Below, piece by piece: positions 26,300 through 35,312 of a stretch of DNA of 64,000 bases (position 1 is the stretch's first letter; each line of letters opens with the position of its first letter). This DNA comes from Lactobacillus mulieris (GTDB lineage: Bacteria > Bacillota > Bacilli > Lactobacillales > Lactobacillaceae), in assembly GCF_007095465.1 (NCBI RefSeq), contig NZ_SDGL01000009.1, positions 28,066 to 92,065 on the forward strand, given 5' to 3'. The notes beneath the pieces are model-generated. The model worked only from the letters and a program-made list of their open reading frames with translations. It made no database searches and had not been told where the DNA came from. The position numbers and the translations under genes are program-made.

Positions 26300-27223
26300 T
26301 TACTTATCTGCTTCTTTTAAAACCTTGGCAAACCAGCTTACAAATTGTTCTCGATCAATTGCAACTCCAATTTCTGCATTTGCTGGTTTACCAAAAAAGT
26401 TATCAAAGTCCATTACACTAGCACCATAAGTATAAGAATCATTTGTATCAATTGCCACAAAAGCTGGCTTAAAAGTATACATATCTGGTGCAAGTAGCAT
26501 CCCTACTGCTAAGGCATCATAAATTTCAAGACCATCAGTTAAGGTCCCATCATGTAAATTAGACAAGATAGAATACAGCATATCGTCGTTTTTTCCATAA
26601 TTTCTAACAATATCCATTGTATCTTGCTTAACAAAGGCTTGATGACCCAGCTCAAGAGGCGCAACTCGAATTTTTACTCCACTTTCAAAAACAATTTTAG
26701 CTGCTTCAGGATCACCACTAACATTGTATTCATCATATGGTCCATAATTTCCTCGACCAATTGCTCCACCCATAATAACTAATTCTTCAATTTTTTCCAA
26801 GTCATCTGGATATTGTCTAAAGTACAGAGCAAAGTCAGTTGCTGGTCCAATTTGCATCAAAGTAACTTTTTCAGAGCTATTAGCAACAACTTCATGAATT
26901 TTGGTGGCTGCTAAACCAGAAACCAATAATCCTTTATCTGGTTCAGGGAAGTCGAACCCATCCATTCCACTTTTACCATGCACTTCAGATGCATCAATTG
27001 GCTTCTTCACTAATGGTAATTTAGCTCCCGATACCACCGGTACTTTAGTACCTAAAAATGTTTCTAATTTCAAAGTATTATTAAGAGTTTTTTCTAAATT
27101 AACATTTCCCCATGTTGCAGCAATTAGCTTAACATCAAGTTCTTTAGCAAATAAAGAAATCGTTAATGCAACTGCATCATCAATACCTGGATCAGTACTA
27201 ATAATTAATGGTTTCTTATTCAT
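26300..27223 (-). CDS. Inosine-uridine preferring nucleoside hydrolase
   Basis: This enzyme cleaves the N-glycosidic bond of ribonucleosides to release base and ribose. The 307-residue protein starts with the calcium-binding aspartate cluster STDPGIDDAVAL. The EYNVSGDPEAAKIV segment and the C-terminal DALAVGMLLAPDMY are also family motifs. The ATG at 27223 has AAGGAG upstream; a start 15 bp earlier lacks it. Its product ribose would enter RbsK and RpiA, encoded just upstream on the same strand. Base specificity (RihA/B/C type) is not decided. Confidence 0.92.
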   Translation of the reverse strand: MNKKPLIISTDPGIDDAVALTISLFAKELDVKLIAATWGNVNLEKTLNNTLKLETFLGTKVPVVSGAKLPLVKKPIDASEVHGKSGMDGFDFPEPDKGLLVSGLAATKIHEVVANSSEKVTLMQIGPATDFALYFRQYPDDLEKIEELVIMGGAIGRGNYGPYDEYNVSGDPEAAKIVFESGVKIRVAPLELGHQAFVKQDTMDIVRNYGKNDDMLYSILSNLHDGTLTDGLEIYDALAVGMLLAPDMYTFKPAFVAIDTNDSYTYGASVMDFDNFFGKPANAEIGVAIDREQFVSWFAKVLKEADK

Positions 27224-27247
27224 TGCTTTCTCCTTCAAAAATCTTTT

Positions 27248-27276
27248 AAATTATCATATCAAAAATAAAAAGACAA
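27248..27276 (-). promoter_or_regulatory. Promoter of the nucleoside hydrolase-gntR operon
   Basis: TTGTCT (27271-27276), a 17-bp spacer and TAATTT (27248-27253) on the minus strand. The -35 lies in the second arm of the rpiA terminator, so both elements share bases. Confidence 0.4.
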
Positions 27277-27296
27277 AGATAATTATCTTCGTCTTA
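27258..27296 (-). terminator. Terminator of rbsK-rpiA
   Basis: AAGACGAAGAT and ATCTTTGTCTT pair on the minus strand with one G-U, followed by TTTATTTTT. Confidence 0.75.
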
Positions 27297-27314
27297 TTCT
27301 AAAATTAAGTTAAA

Positions 27315-28007
27315 TTAGCGCTTAATTTCTTGAATTGTTCCGTTACTTTTAGCAACGATTACTTCATCACAAATATTTAAGAACAAACCATGTTCAACCA
27401 CACCAACAGTATGATCAAGATAATCTGCCAAACCAGTTGGAACAGGTATTGGGCTAACATCTAAATCTAAAATATAGTTGCCATAATGTGTAGTCAACTT
27501 CTGATTACCATTCATTCTAAACTCTGGATTTAGGCCTTCTTTTTCAAGGCGCTTTTTTACTTGCATGCAAGAAACGGGCAAGACTTCAACTGGTAACTTA
27601 AATCCTGATAAGTGGTCAACCACTTTGCTTTCATCAACAATCCAAATATTCTTTTTAGAATTAACAGCAACATTTTTTTCTAGTGTTAAAGCAGCTCCGC
27701 CACCTTTGATGCCATTTAGTTGGCTGTCAACACGGTCAGCCCCATCAACAGTTAAATCTACTTCATCAACATCTGCTAATTCATCTACTTTAAAGCCATA
27801 ACTTTCTAATTGCTTTTTTGAGCGACTAGAAGTAGTTACTATATGCTTCAAAGTTAGACCTTCTTTTTCTTTACGCTCACCTAACCAATCAATGAAAAAC
27901 TTTACAGTAGATCCGGTTCCAACACCTAAAACAGAACCAGCTTGAACTTTGTCAGCTGCTACTTTAGCTGCTTCTTTTTTTAGTTCATCTTGCGTATTTT
28001 TATCCAT
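27315..28007 (-). CDS. rpiA: Ribose-5-phosphate isomerase A
   Basis: This enzyme interconverts ribose-5-phosphate and ribulose-5-phosphate in the pentose phosphate pathway. The 230-residue protein carries GTGSTVKFFIDWL (phosphate loop), DGADRVDSQLNGIKGGGAALTLEK with the catalytic residues, and the C-terminal DHTVGVVEHGLF. Its start shares one base with the rbsK stop (TAATG), so the two are translationally coupled. Confidence 0.97.
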   Translation of the reverse strand: MDKNTQDELKKEAAKVAADKVQAGSVLGVGTGSTVKFFIDWLGERKEKEGLTLKHIVTTSSRSKKQLESYGFKVDELADVDEVDLTVDGADRVDSQLNGIKGGGAALTLEKNVAVNSKKNIWIVDESKVVDHLSGFKLPVEVLPVSCMQVKKRLEKEGLNPEFRMNGNQKLTTHYGNYILDLDVSPIPVPTGLADYLDHTVGVVEHGLFLNICDEVIVAKSNGTIQEIKR

Positions 28008-28930
28008 TATTCTCTCCCCATTAATTCCTTAACTTCGTTGTAAGTAGGGATTGAAGGCTGAGCCCCTAATCTGCTCACAGCAATTGATGATGCACGAGCT
28101 GCAAATGTAGCAGCTTGTTCAATATTAGAAAAGTCAGCATTCAATTGACTTGTCAAAAAGCCAATAAAAGTATCTCCAGCCCCAGTTGTATCTGCCGCTT
28201 CCACTTTAAATGCTGGGACTAGTTTTTCAACATTGGAAGTTGAAATGTAACTTCCCTTATCACCATATGTAATAACTACATTTTCAATACCTAATTCATG
28301 TAGCTTATCACTATTAGCCTTGATTGATTCTAAATCCGTAACTTCAATTCCTGTAATTAAGCTACTTTCAGTTTCATTAGGTGCAATCATATCTGTTAAT
28401 TTTAGTAGCTCTTTAGGAAGGTCTTTAATTGCAGGTGCTGGATTTAAAACTGTAACCACATTATTTTTCTTAGCAATTTTAAATGCTTCAATAGCTACTT
28501 CAATTGGTGTTTCTAATTGTGTAATAATCGCATCACTATCTTTAATCAATTCTTCGGCAGCATCAATATCATCAATACTTAATTCATAATTGGCACCATG
28601 ATCAATAATAATATTATTTTGACCAGCTTCATTCAAATTGATGTATGCATGTCCTGTATTGGTACCAGAAGTAGTTTGGACATAAGTGGTATCAACACCA
28701 TAACACTTCAATTGCTTCAAAATAAATCGCCCTGATGAATCTTCACCAACTCGATTAATGAAGTAAGTTTCACTCCCAGCCTTAGCAGCAGCGATTGCTT
28801 GATTGGCACCCTTTCCGCCACCTGCTTCTGTAATATCAAGTGCATTAATAGTTTCACCAGGCTTTGGAAAATCTACTACATGGAGGGTGGTATCGACATT
28901 ACTTGACCCTACAACAACAATCTTTTTCAT
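28007..28930 (-). CDS. rbsK: Ribokinase
   Basis: This PfkB-family kinase phosphorylates ribose with ATP to ribose-5-phosphate. The 307 residues show GGGKGANQAIAAAKAG (substrate lid region, about residues 37-52), the potassium and ATP-binding region around VEAADTTGAGDTFIGF with the catalytic Asp in GAGD, and PTYNEV at the end. It heads the rbsK-rpiA transcript. No ribose transporter is adjacent, so ribose may come mainly from the neighbouring nucleoside hydrolase. Confidence 0.95.
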   Translation of the reverse strand: MKKIVVVGSSNVDTTLHVVDFPKPGETINALDITEAGGGKGANQAIAAAKAGSETYFINRVGEDSSGRFILKQLKCYGVDTTYVQTTSGTNTGHAYINLNEAGQNNIIIDHGANYELSIDDIDAAEELIKDSDAIITQLETPIEVAIEAFKIAKKNNVVTVLNPAPAIKDLPKELLKLTDMIAPNETESSLITGIEVTDLESIKANSDKLHELGIENVVITYGDKGSYISTSNVEKLVPAFKVEAADTTGAGDTFIGFLTSQLNADFSNIEQAATFAARASSIAVSRLGAQPSIPTYNEVKELMGRE

Positions 28931-28944
28931 ATCAATTTCCTTTC

Positions 28945-28968
28945 ATGAAAGCGGTTAACCATATTATA
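28945..28968 (-). promoter_or_regulatory. rbsK -10 box with a downstream cre-like site
   Basis: TATAAT (28963-28968, minus strand) is followed at once by a sequence around 28945-28959, ATGAAAGCGGTTAAC on the plus strand. It matches the cre core (TGAAAGCG) but fails at the two last fixed positions. A weak T-rich -35 lies 17 bp upstream of the -10. If real, CcpA would block the transcript at its start. Confidence 0.35.
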
Positions 28969-28996
28969 ACCTAGTTATCGAAAATAAAAAAATAAC

Positions 28997-29803
28997 TTAA
29001 GTCAGGCTAATTCCACTAGTAATGAACCCCTTTAATCTGGCTGCTTCCCATTCAAGAGTTTCATCATCATCAACTTGAGATAATTTATAGCCAACAAAAT
29101 ATGGGGGAGCATAAAATCTTGGGATAACTTTACAGCATGTCCCTTCGCCATTTTTTATTGGATAGAAGAATAGATTATACGAATCTACCCCATGTGACAA
29201 GACACTTCTTACATATTGAGTAGATTTTTGAATTAAATCTGCCCAAGTATCTAGATTTTGATTGTGCCATGTCACAATATTTACTTCTTGATATCCTTGT
29301 ACAGGACGCTTAGATAGGTTCATTTCAACGTCCCCACTCTTACCAACTTCAAAGCCGGTAAAATTATTTTCTTGAATATTTTTATAACCATCCATTTTAT
29401 CAAGTCCCACAATCTGCATATGGGGATGTTGCAATGAACCATCAGATTTTGGTCCAAAGTTTTTATACCAAAGAACACTCTGATAATCACCCGAATTATA
29501 CATCTTTTGGAAGCACTTTAAACCAAACTTCATCAACTCCCGATTTTCTTCTCTAGTATAAGTTGAAATATCGCCTTGATGGTCACTGGACTCAATCAAA
29601 ATAGTCTGCATCGTATCTTTTAAAGTTGGATACTTATTATGAAGCCAAATTTTATCACCATCTGTTTCATAAATATCTGTCAAGGTTTGAGGATTACAAA
29701 ACGGACACGGATTTTGTGTATTACTTTGCCGATTTGCATAATCGTAGTCATAAGGTTTCCGCTTTCCGACAGAATACATATATACTAAAGGTTCATCGTT
29801 CAT
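28997..29803 (-). CDS. DUF4931 family protein (GalT/HIT-like)
   Basis: This 268-residue protein resembles galactose-1-phosphate uridylyltransferases and other HIT-fold enzymes. NPCPFCNP near residue 33 looks like the zinc-binding CxxC, and LQHPHMQIVG in the middle is the histidine triad-like active site (HPHxQ). A TCCKVIPRFYAPPYFVGY segment near the C-terminus is family-specific. The substrate is unknown; DUF4931 proteins are common in lactobacilli. It lies just upstream of the rbsK promoter and may read into it. Confidence 0.8.
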   Translation of the reverse strand: MNDEPLVYMYSVGKRKPYDYDYANRQSNTQNPCPFCNPQTLTDIYETDGDKIWLHNKYPTLKDTMQTILIESSDHQGDISTYTREENRELMKFGLKCFQKMYNSGDYQSVLWYKNFGPKSDGSLQHPHMQIVGLDKMDGYKNIQENNFTGFEVGKSGDVEMNLSKRPVQGYQEVNIVTWHNQNLDTWADLIQKSTQYVRSVLSHGVDSYNLFFYPIKNGEGTCCKVIPRFYAPPYFVGYKLSQVDDDETLEWEAARLKGFITSGISLT

Positions 29804-29958
29804 AATTTCCGCCTCATTTTCTGAATGATTATCTTATTAGCCTATTCCAAGTTCGAACTTTTTGCAAATTCTTTACAATCTAATCTTAAATTAGTGAAAG
29901 ACCAAGGTCAATTAGGAACATTATTTCCTTAAATATCGAATTTAAAGGCAAATTATGT

Positions 29959-29991
29959 TAGAATTAGCATGTGTTTGTTAATGTTTTAACA
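29959..29991 (+). promoter_or_regulatory. Promoter and inverted repeat upstream of the solute-binding protein
   Basis: TGTTAGAAT gives an extended -10 (TAGAAT at 29959-29964). About 12 bp downstream is TGTTAA-TGTT-TTAACA (29976-29991), a perfect 6-bp inverted repeat at the expected transcription start, typical of a repressor operator. Confidence 0.45.
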
Positions 29992-30027
29992 CAGTTGATT
30001 TTTTAGGTTGGGGGAGGATCCCATTTT

Positions 30028-31323
30028 ATGAAGTTTAAAAATAAAGTTGCTCTAGCCGCAATGCTAGGGGTATCATTGTTAGCTACTGCTTGTTCTACAG
30101 GAAATAAAACTTCCTCTAGTTCAAGTTCAATTCCAACTAAAATTACCAAAAAAACCACTATTACCTTTTGGTATTCTTTAACTGGAACTAGTAAGTCAAC
30201 ACTCGAAAACTTGACTAAGGAATTTGAAAAAAAGAATCCTAATATTAAGGTTCAATTGCAAAACCAAGGTGGAAATTTAGGAGATTTACAATCCAAATTA
30301 GTATCTGGTTTACAATCACCTAAGAATTTACCTACTATTACACAAGCATATCCTGGTTGGTTATATAGCGCTGCTCAAAACAAAATGTTAGTCAACCTTA
30401 CACCTTATGTTAATAATAAAGAAATTGGTTGGGGATCATATTCTAACAGTAAAATAAAGTCAGCTCTTTGGGATGGAGCAAAAATTAACGGCACTCAATA
30501 TGGCGTTCCATTTAATAAATCCGTTGAAGTTTTATTCTATAACAAAACACTTTTAGATAAATACGGCGTTAAAGTGCCTAAAACGATGTCAGAATTAAAG
30601 AAAGCTAGCCAAGAAATCTATGAAAAGAGCGAACATAAAGTTAAAGGAGTCGGTTTTGACTCACTTAATAACTACTACATGTTGGCAATGAAAGAAAAGG
30701 GCATTGACTTCAACAAGAAGTTAAATTTTGCTAGCTCTGAATCCAAAGCCGTTATTAATTATTATGCTGATGGTGTAAAAGATGGTTACTTTATGATGGC
30801 TGGTACTGAGAAGTACATGTCAACACCATTTGATTCAGGAAAAGTTGCAATGTTTGTAGGTTCAACAGCTAATGAAGCCTATGTAAAAAGTGGTTTAACT
30901 CAAGGTAATGAATATGGAATAGCTGCTCGTCCAAGTTCTATAAATGTTCAACAAGGTACGGATATTTATATGTTCAGTAAAGCTACTAAATTACAAAGAA
31001 CTGCAGCTTTCAAATACCTTAAATTCCTAACCAGCAAAGCAAGTCAGACTACTTGGGCTAATAAAACTGGTTATATGCCAGTTAACACTGATGTTTTAGA
31101 TTCAGCAAGTTACAAGGCTTCAAAAACCAGCAAGGTTCCTGCTATTTTAGAAGCAACAACTAAAAAGCTTTACTACTTACCTGTAACTAAGAACTCAGAA
31201 AGTGCATATGATCAAATCAATGCAAATATGCAAACTATCCTAGCAGATGCTGGCAAAAAGAAAAACTGGACTAGTGACGTCACAACTGGTCAAAGTAAAT
31301 TAACAGCTGCTTGGAAACAATAA
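30028..31323 (+). CDS. Solute-binding lipoprotein, UgpB-like, orphan
   Basis: This 431-residue extracytoplasmic binding protein has a signal peptide ending in the lipobox LATAC, so Cys22 is probably lipid-anchored, followed by a serine-rich linker. The ITFWYSLTG start of the mature part, the PFNKSVEVLFYNKTLLDKYG segment and the late NKTGYMPVN segment follow the UgpB (glycerol-3-phosphate) pattern as I recall it. No permease or ATPase genes are adjacent. Phosphate-transport genes lie directly downstream on the other strand. The Shine-Dalgarno sequence GGGGGAGG is strong. Confidence 0.82.
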   Translation: MKFKNKVALAAMLGVSLLATACSTGNKTSSSSSSIPTKITKKTTITFWYSLTGTSKSTLENLTKEFEKKNPNIKVQLQNQGGNLGDLQSKLVSGLQSPKNLPTITQAYPGWLYSAAQNKMLVNLTPYVNNKEIGWGSYSNSKIKSALWDGAKINGTQYGVPFNKSVEVLFYNKTLLDKYGVKVPKTMSELKKASQEIYEKSEHKVKGVGFDSLNNYYMLAMKEKGIDFNKKLNFASSESKAVINYYADGVKDGYFMMAGTEKYMSTPFDSGKVAMFVGSTANEAYVKSGLTQGNEYGIAARPSSINVQQGTDIYMFSKATKLQRTAAFKYLKFLTSKASQTTWANKTGYMPVNTDVLDSASYKASKTSKVPAILEATTKKLYYLPVTKNSESAYDQINANMQTILADAGKKKNWTSDVTTGQSKLTAAWKQ

Positions 31324-31354
31324 TTAAGAAGATAAAAAATACTAATAAACACAA

Positions 31355-31388
31355 ATAAAGAAGGTTGATTTCCAACCTTCTTTTTTCT
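31355..31388 (+). terminator. Bidirectional terminator after the binding protein
   Basis: AGAAGGTTG (31359-31367) pairs with CAACCTTCT (31373-31381), followed by five Ts on the plus strand. The DUF47 gene ends 11 bp beyond. Confidence 0.85.
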
Positions 31389-31398
31389 AGCTTTAAAA

Positions 31399-32022
31399 TT
31401 AAGCATTCTTCAAAACAATCTTTTCAACACTTGATGCCACATCTTCACAAGCATCATGACAACGCTCTAAACAATTAAAAATATCTCTCCAAACTAATAC
31501 TTGTAAAGCATCTTTTTCATGCACATGTAAGTTACGCATATTATCAATAAACATTACATCAGCTTTTCCTTCCATCGTGTTGATATTGACAATATGTTCT
31601 TTAAATTCGGCATTCTTTTTAAACTTTGGTAAGTCCTTAATTAATTCCACAACTTCATTTGTGTTTTGAATTAATAATTCACAGATTGGCAAAATTTCTG
31701 GACGAATTTTTTGAATATTATCACAGTAAAGTCGCATTAATACATCTTCAATTCGGTCAACCATATTATCAATATTATGAGCCAATTCCATAATATCTTC
31801 ACGCTCAATTGGTGTAACAAAAGCCTTGATTAATACTTCTGTCATTTCATGTTTTTCATGATCAGCATTATGTTCTATTTCGTGCATCTTATCTGTTAAA
31901 TTTGATACACGATCAGATGTATAATCATTAACCACTTCATTAAGTAATTGACTAGCTTCATATGCAAAATTTGCACACTTTAAAAAAGTATCAAAATAAT
32001 ATTGATCTGATTTTCTACTCAT
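31399..32022 (-). CDS. DUF47 family PhoU-like protein, partner of Pit
   Basis: This 207-residue all-helical protein resembles PhoU and carries the DUF47 pattern HEIEHNADHEKHEMTEVLIKAF and AHNIDNMVDRIEDVLMRLY. The acidic and histidine residues are suited to metal binding. It lies 12 bp downstream of the Pit gene on one transcript. Such proteins are thought to regulate Pit-type phosphate uptake. Confidence 0.9.
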   Translation of the reverse strand: MSRKSDQYYFDTFLKCANFAYEASQLLNEVVNDYTSDRVSNLTDKMHEIEHNADHEKHEMTEVLIKAFVTPIEREDIMELAHNIDNMVDRIEDVLMRLYCDNIQKIRPEILPICELLIQNTNEVVELIKDLPKFKKNAEFKEHIVNINTMEGKADVMFIDNMRNLHVHEKDALQVLVWRDIFNCLERCHDACEDVASSVEKIVLKNA

Positions 32023-32034
32023 TATTTTATCCCC

Positions 32035-33084
32035 TTAAAATACTAATAAAAATAGCTTTGCCATTAAATACGCGATAAGTCCACACCCTGGGAAAGTAAA
32101 TATCCATGTTAAGACCATATCTTTAACTACATTAAGATTAATAGAACTAAGTCTTTTAACCGCTCCAACTCCCATAATTGAACTAGTTTTAGCATGTGTA
32201 GTTGAAATTGGAATACCATAAAGGGTTGATATCAGGATACTGATTGCCCCTGCTAAATCAGAAGAAAAGCCTTGAAATGGTTCTAATTTTACCATGTCCA
32301 TTCCAACAGATTTAATAATCTTTTCTCCACCAACACTTGTCCCAACCCCCATCGTGATTGAACAAAGCATCATTAACCAAACTGGAATCACCATACTTGT
32401 AGCACTTGACTGCCCATTGACAAAAGCCATTCCTAATAACAAAACACCAATAAACTTTTGACCATCTTGAGCTCCATGCATAAAACTCATTGCTGCTGCA
32501 CCAGCAATTTGTGCACCAGAGAAGAAACGATTAGTTTTCCTACGATCCATGCTTTGACAAATTAGAATGACGCATTTACAAATAATCCAACCTAAAGCAA
32601 AGCCTAATACTAAACTTAAAACCATACCATATAAGACTTTAATCCATTCATTCCAATTTATACCTTTGAAACTGCCTTGAATTGCAATTGCCGCTCCGGT
32701 CAAACCAGCAATCAATGAATGACTTTCACTAGTAGGAATACCGAAAATTGAAGCTCCCACACTATAGACTACAATTGAAAAAAGTGCTGCAGCCAATGCA
32801 ATCATCGAAGCATGAGCATCACCACCAAAATCAACCATATTTGAAATAGTTTCTGCTACACTTGCATTAATCTGGGTCATTATTAAAACGCCTAAGAAAT
32901 TAAAAACAGCACTCATAATAATCGCTGGTTTAGCAGCCATTCCACGAGTGGTAACTGTAGTAGCAATTGCATTAGGTGCATCTGTCCAGCCATTAACGAA
33001 AATAACTCCTAAGGTCAAAACAACTGTAGTTAACATTGCTGGGTTCGCTAAACTCTGTAAAAAACCACTTAAACTTATATCCAT
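32035..33084 (-). CDS. pit: Low-affinity inorganic phosphate transporter, PiT family
   Basis: This 349-residue protein has about ten spans and both inverted copies of the PiT signature. The first is VNGWTDAPNAIATTVTTR and the second lies near MSFMHGAQDGQKF and STTHAKTSS. It moves phosphate, often as a metal-phosphate complex, with cations. It is the constitutive counterpart of the Pst system encoded 16 kb away. It is followed by its DUF47 partner. Confidence 0.93.
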   Translation of the reverse strand: MDISLSGFLQSLANPAMLTTVVLTLGVIFVNGWTDAPNAIATTVTTRGMAAKPAIIMSAVFNFLGVLIMTQINASVAETISNMVDFGGDAHASMIALAAALFSIVVYSVGASIFGIPTSESHSLIAGLTGAAIAIQGSFKGINWNEWIKVLYGMVLSLVLGFALGWIICKCVILICQSMDRRKTNRFFSGAQIAGAAAMSFMHGAQDGQKFIGVLLLGMAFVNGQSSATSMVIPVWLMMLCSITMGVGTSVGGEKIIKSVGMDMVKLEPFQGFSSDLAGAISILISTLYGIPISTTHAKTSSIMGVGAVKRLSSINLNVVKDMVLTWIFTFPGCGLIAYLMAKLFLLVF

Positions 33085-33150
33085 TCTTTATCTACCTCAA
33101 AAAATACTTCTCTACCTTTTTACACAAAAGCGCTTACTTAGTCAAGCAGA

Positions 33151-33173
33151 AAAAAAGGCCTTTTAGGCCTCTT
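33151..33173 (-). terminator. Terminator of the glutamine ABC operon
   Basis: AGGCC and GGCCT pair around the stop codon of the last permease gene, followed by seven Ts on the minus strand. Confidence 0.7.
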
Positions 33174-33825
33174 TTCCCAATTTTTTTCTTAACCGTTGTG
33201 CAAATAACGATAAAGCAAAGCAAACAACAAAATACATTGCAGCAATTATTAAATACATTGGAATCATATAAGTCGTATTTTGACTATAAATAATTTGAGC
33301 ATGATATAAAAGCTCTGGCAAAATGATGATTGTTGCTAGCGAAGTGTCCTTAACTAAAGAAACAAATTGCGACAGCAAGGCTGGCATCATCATATGCATT
33401 GCCTGTGGCATGATGACATAACGCATTGCTTGTAAATACGTCATCCCATTACTTCTTGCCCCTTCCATTTGACCATCTGGAACAGCTTGGATACCGCCAC
33501 GTACAATTTCCGCCAGCATTGCTGATTCAAAAATCACTAAGGCACTAATCGCTGCCCAAAATGGTGAAGCGTGAATACCTAATTCAGGAAAACCAAAGTA
33601 TGTAAAGAAAATAATTAATAACAATGGTAAATTCCTAATAATATCAATAATAACACCCACTATTGCTGAAACATATTTAATCTTCATATATCTAATTGTA
33701 CCTAAAATTAAGCCAATAATGTAACTTAGCACAATAGAAATAATTGATACTTCAACTGTTACTAGCAATCCTTCAAACAAAAAGCGTAGGTTTGTGGGGG
33801 AATAAGCATTAATAAACGTAGACAT
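33163..33825 (-). CDS. Polar amino acid ABC transporter permease (second subunit)
   Basis: This 220-residue permease has about five spans and the HisM/GlnP-type ATPase-coupling loop ARSNGMTYLQAMRYVIMPQA. With the permease upstream it forms a heterodimeric channel. It is the last gene of a four-gene operon; its stop codon lies within the terminator hairpin. Confidence 0.92.
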   Translation of the reverse strand: MSTFINAYSPTNLRFLFEGLLVTVEVSIISIVLSYIIGLILGTIRYMKIKYVSAIVGVIIDIIRNLPLLLIIFFTYFGFPELGIHASPFWAAISALVIFESAMLAEIVRGGIQAVPDGQMEGARSNGMTYLQAMRYVIMPQAMHMMMPALLSQFVSLVKDTSLATIIILPELLYHAQIIYSQNTTYMIPMYLIIAAMYFVVCFALSLFAQRLRKKLGKEA

Positions 33826-33840
33826 TTTTTATCACCCCTC

Positions 33841-34479
33841 CTAAGCAATTTTCTTTTCTAAATAACGCATATAATAGCTGAGTGGTAATGTTAAAACTAA
33901 ATAAAAGCAACCTACAACTAAATATGTATTAACAGTTTGAAAACTTGAAAAAGCAATTACATCGCCTTGATACATCAGATCAAAACCAGCTACGAATGCT
34001 AAGACACTAGAATTTTTTATTAAATTAATAAATTGATTACCTAATGAAGGGATAGCTACTTTGAATGCTTGGGGCAAAATAACAAAACGCATCGCTTGCA
34101 TATAAGTCATTCCATTACTTCTTGCTCCCTCCATTTGGCCATCTCCCACAGAGTTTATCCCAGCTCGAATACATTCGGCAATAAATGCAGAAGTATATAA
34201 AGATAAACCGATACAACCTGCAGTAAAGCCAGATATTTTAAAAAGATATTGCGGAACAATCAAATAAAAAATCATAGTAATAACTAATAAAGGAATGTTT
34301 CTAAAAAGCTCAATATAAGTATGAGCTACCGCTTGAGCAATTTTATTAGGTACTACTTCCATAATTGCAAAAACAGTTCCTAAGATTAACGAAGCACATA
34401 AACTAATTATGCTAATCATAATCGTTACGCCAAATCCAGAAAGCAGGTTTGACCAATTATTTTGCAAAATTTCAATCAT
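33841..34479 (-). CDS. Polar amino acid ABC transporter permease (first subunit)
   Basis: This 212-residue permease has the same EAA-type loop (ARSNGMTYMQAMRFVILPQA) as its partner and about five spans. Its first codons overlap the stop of the binding protein gene by 4 bp (ATGA-type), giving coupled translation. Specificity is most likely glutamine or glutamate, from the binding protein class. Confidence 0.92.
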   Translation of the reverse strand: MIEILQNNWSNLLSGFGVTIMISIISLCASLILGTVFAIMEVVPNKIAQAVAHTYIELFRNIPLLVITMIFYLIVPQYLFKISGFTAGCIGLSLYTSAFIAECIRAGINSVGDGQMEGARSNGMTYMQAMRFVILPQAFKVAIPSLGNQFINLIKNSSVLAFVAGFDLMYQGDVIAFSSFQTVNTYLVVGCFYLVLTLPLSYYMRYLEKKIA

Positions 34480-35303
34480 CTACTTGCCTCCTTAATACTA
34501 AACCCTGGTATACCACTAAACCATTTTTTTAATAGCTTTTGATAAGTACCATCAGCCTTTAATTCTTCTAAGGCTTGGTCAAGCTTGTTACGAAGCTTGG
34601 TATCACCTTTTCTAACTGCGATACCATAAGGTTCACTAGTAAAGGTTCCTCCAACTATTTTAAAACCAGGATTTTCATCAGCAATACCAGCTAAAATACC
34701 ATTATCAGTAGTTAAAGCCTGTCCTTGTCCTGCTTTCAAAGCACTGAAAGCCTGTCCATAATCATCATATTCTGAAACATTCGCCTTAGGTGCAAATTTC
34801 TTAATATTTGCAACAGCGGTTGTTCCCTTTACTGCTAAAACTGTAATGCCCCTTTTTTTCAAATCATAAACATTTTTTAACTTACTATTTTTAGGAACTA
34901 AGATAGCTTGCCCAGCATTAAAATATGGTGTTGAAAAATCAACAATCTTTTTTCTTTCCTCAGTAATTGTCATTGTTGATAAAAGTGCATCTACACTACC
35001 GTTACGTAACAATGGGATTTTAGTTTTAGCTGTTGTTTGAACTAAATTTACTTTAACATTTTTACCTAACATTTTCTTTGATAAGTCTTTTGCTAAGTCA
35101 ATTTCAAATCCTTCTAATTGACTAGTTTTAATGTTCATTATTCCGAAGAGACGAGTATCAGCTTTTACACCCCATGTAATCGTCTGAGAAGCTTTTATCT
35201 TGTCATAAGTATCTAAACTTTTACTTGATTTTTGACAAGCTGATAATGTTAAAAGAAATAACAAAGAAAATGAAGCAAAAATCCACTTACAAAATTTCTT
35301 CAT
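34476..35303 (-). CDS. Glutamine/polar amino acid ABC substrate-binding lipoprotein
   Basis: This 275-residue protein has a signal peptide with lipobox LSAC (Cys23) and a type 3 periplasmic-binding fold: TWGVKADTRLFGIMN, FEIDLAKDLSKKM, MTITEERKKIVDFSTPYF, YGIAVRKGDTKLRNKL. These follow the GlnH/FliY family. It lies second in the operon, 9 bp after the ATPase gene. Confidence 0.92.
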   Translation of the reverse strand: MKKFCKWIFASFSLLFLLTLSACQKSSKSLDTYDKIKASQTITWGVKADTRLFGIMNIKTSQLEGFEIDLAKDLSKKMLGKNVKVNLVQTTAKTKIPLLRNGSVDALLSTMTITEERKKIVDFSTPYFNAGQAILVPKNSKLKNVYDLKKRGITVLAVKGTTAVANIKKFAPKANVSEYDDYGQAFSALKAGQGQALTTDNGILAGIADENPGFKIVGGTFTSEPYGIAVRKGDTKLRNKLDQALEELKADGTYQKLLKKWFSGIPGFSIKEASR

Positions 35304-35312
35304 TTTATTCTC

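Noticed and set aside
29976..29991. The TGTTAA/TTAACA repeat as a Pho box
   Set aside because: It is an inverted repeat, not tandem repeats at 11-bp spacing; it fits a repressor operator better.
33120..33140. A cre site upstream of pit
   Set aside because: AAAGCGCTTAC has a good right half, but two fixed positions fail on the left.
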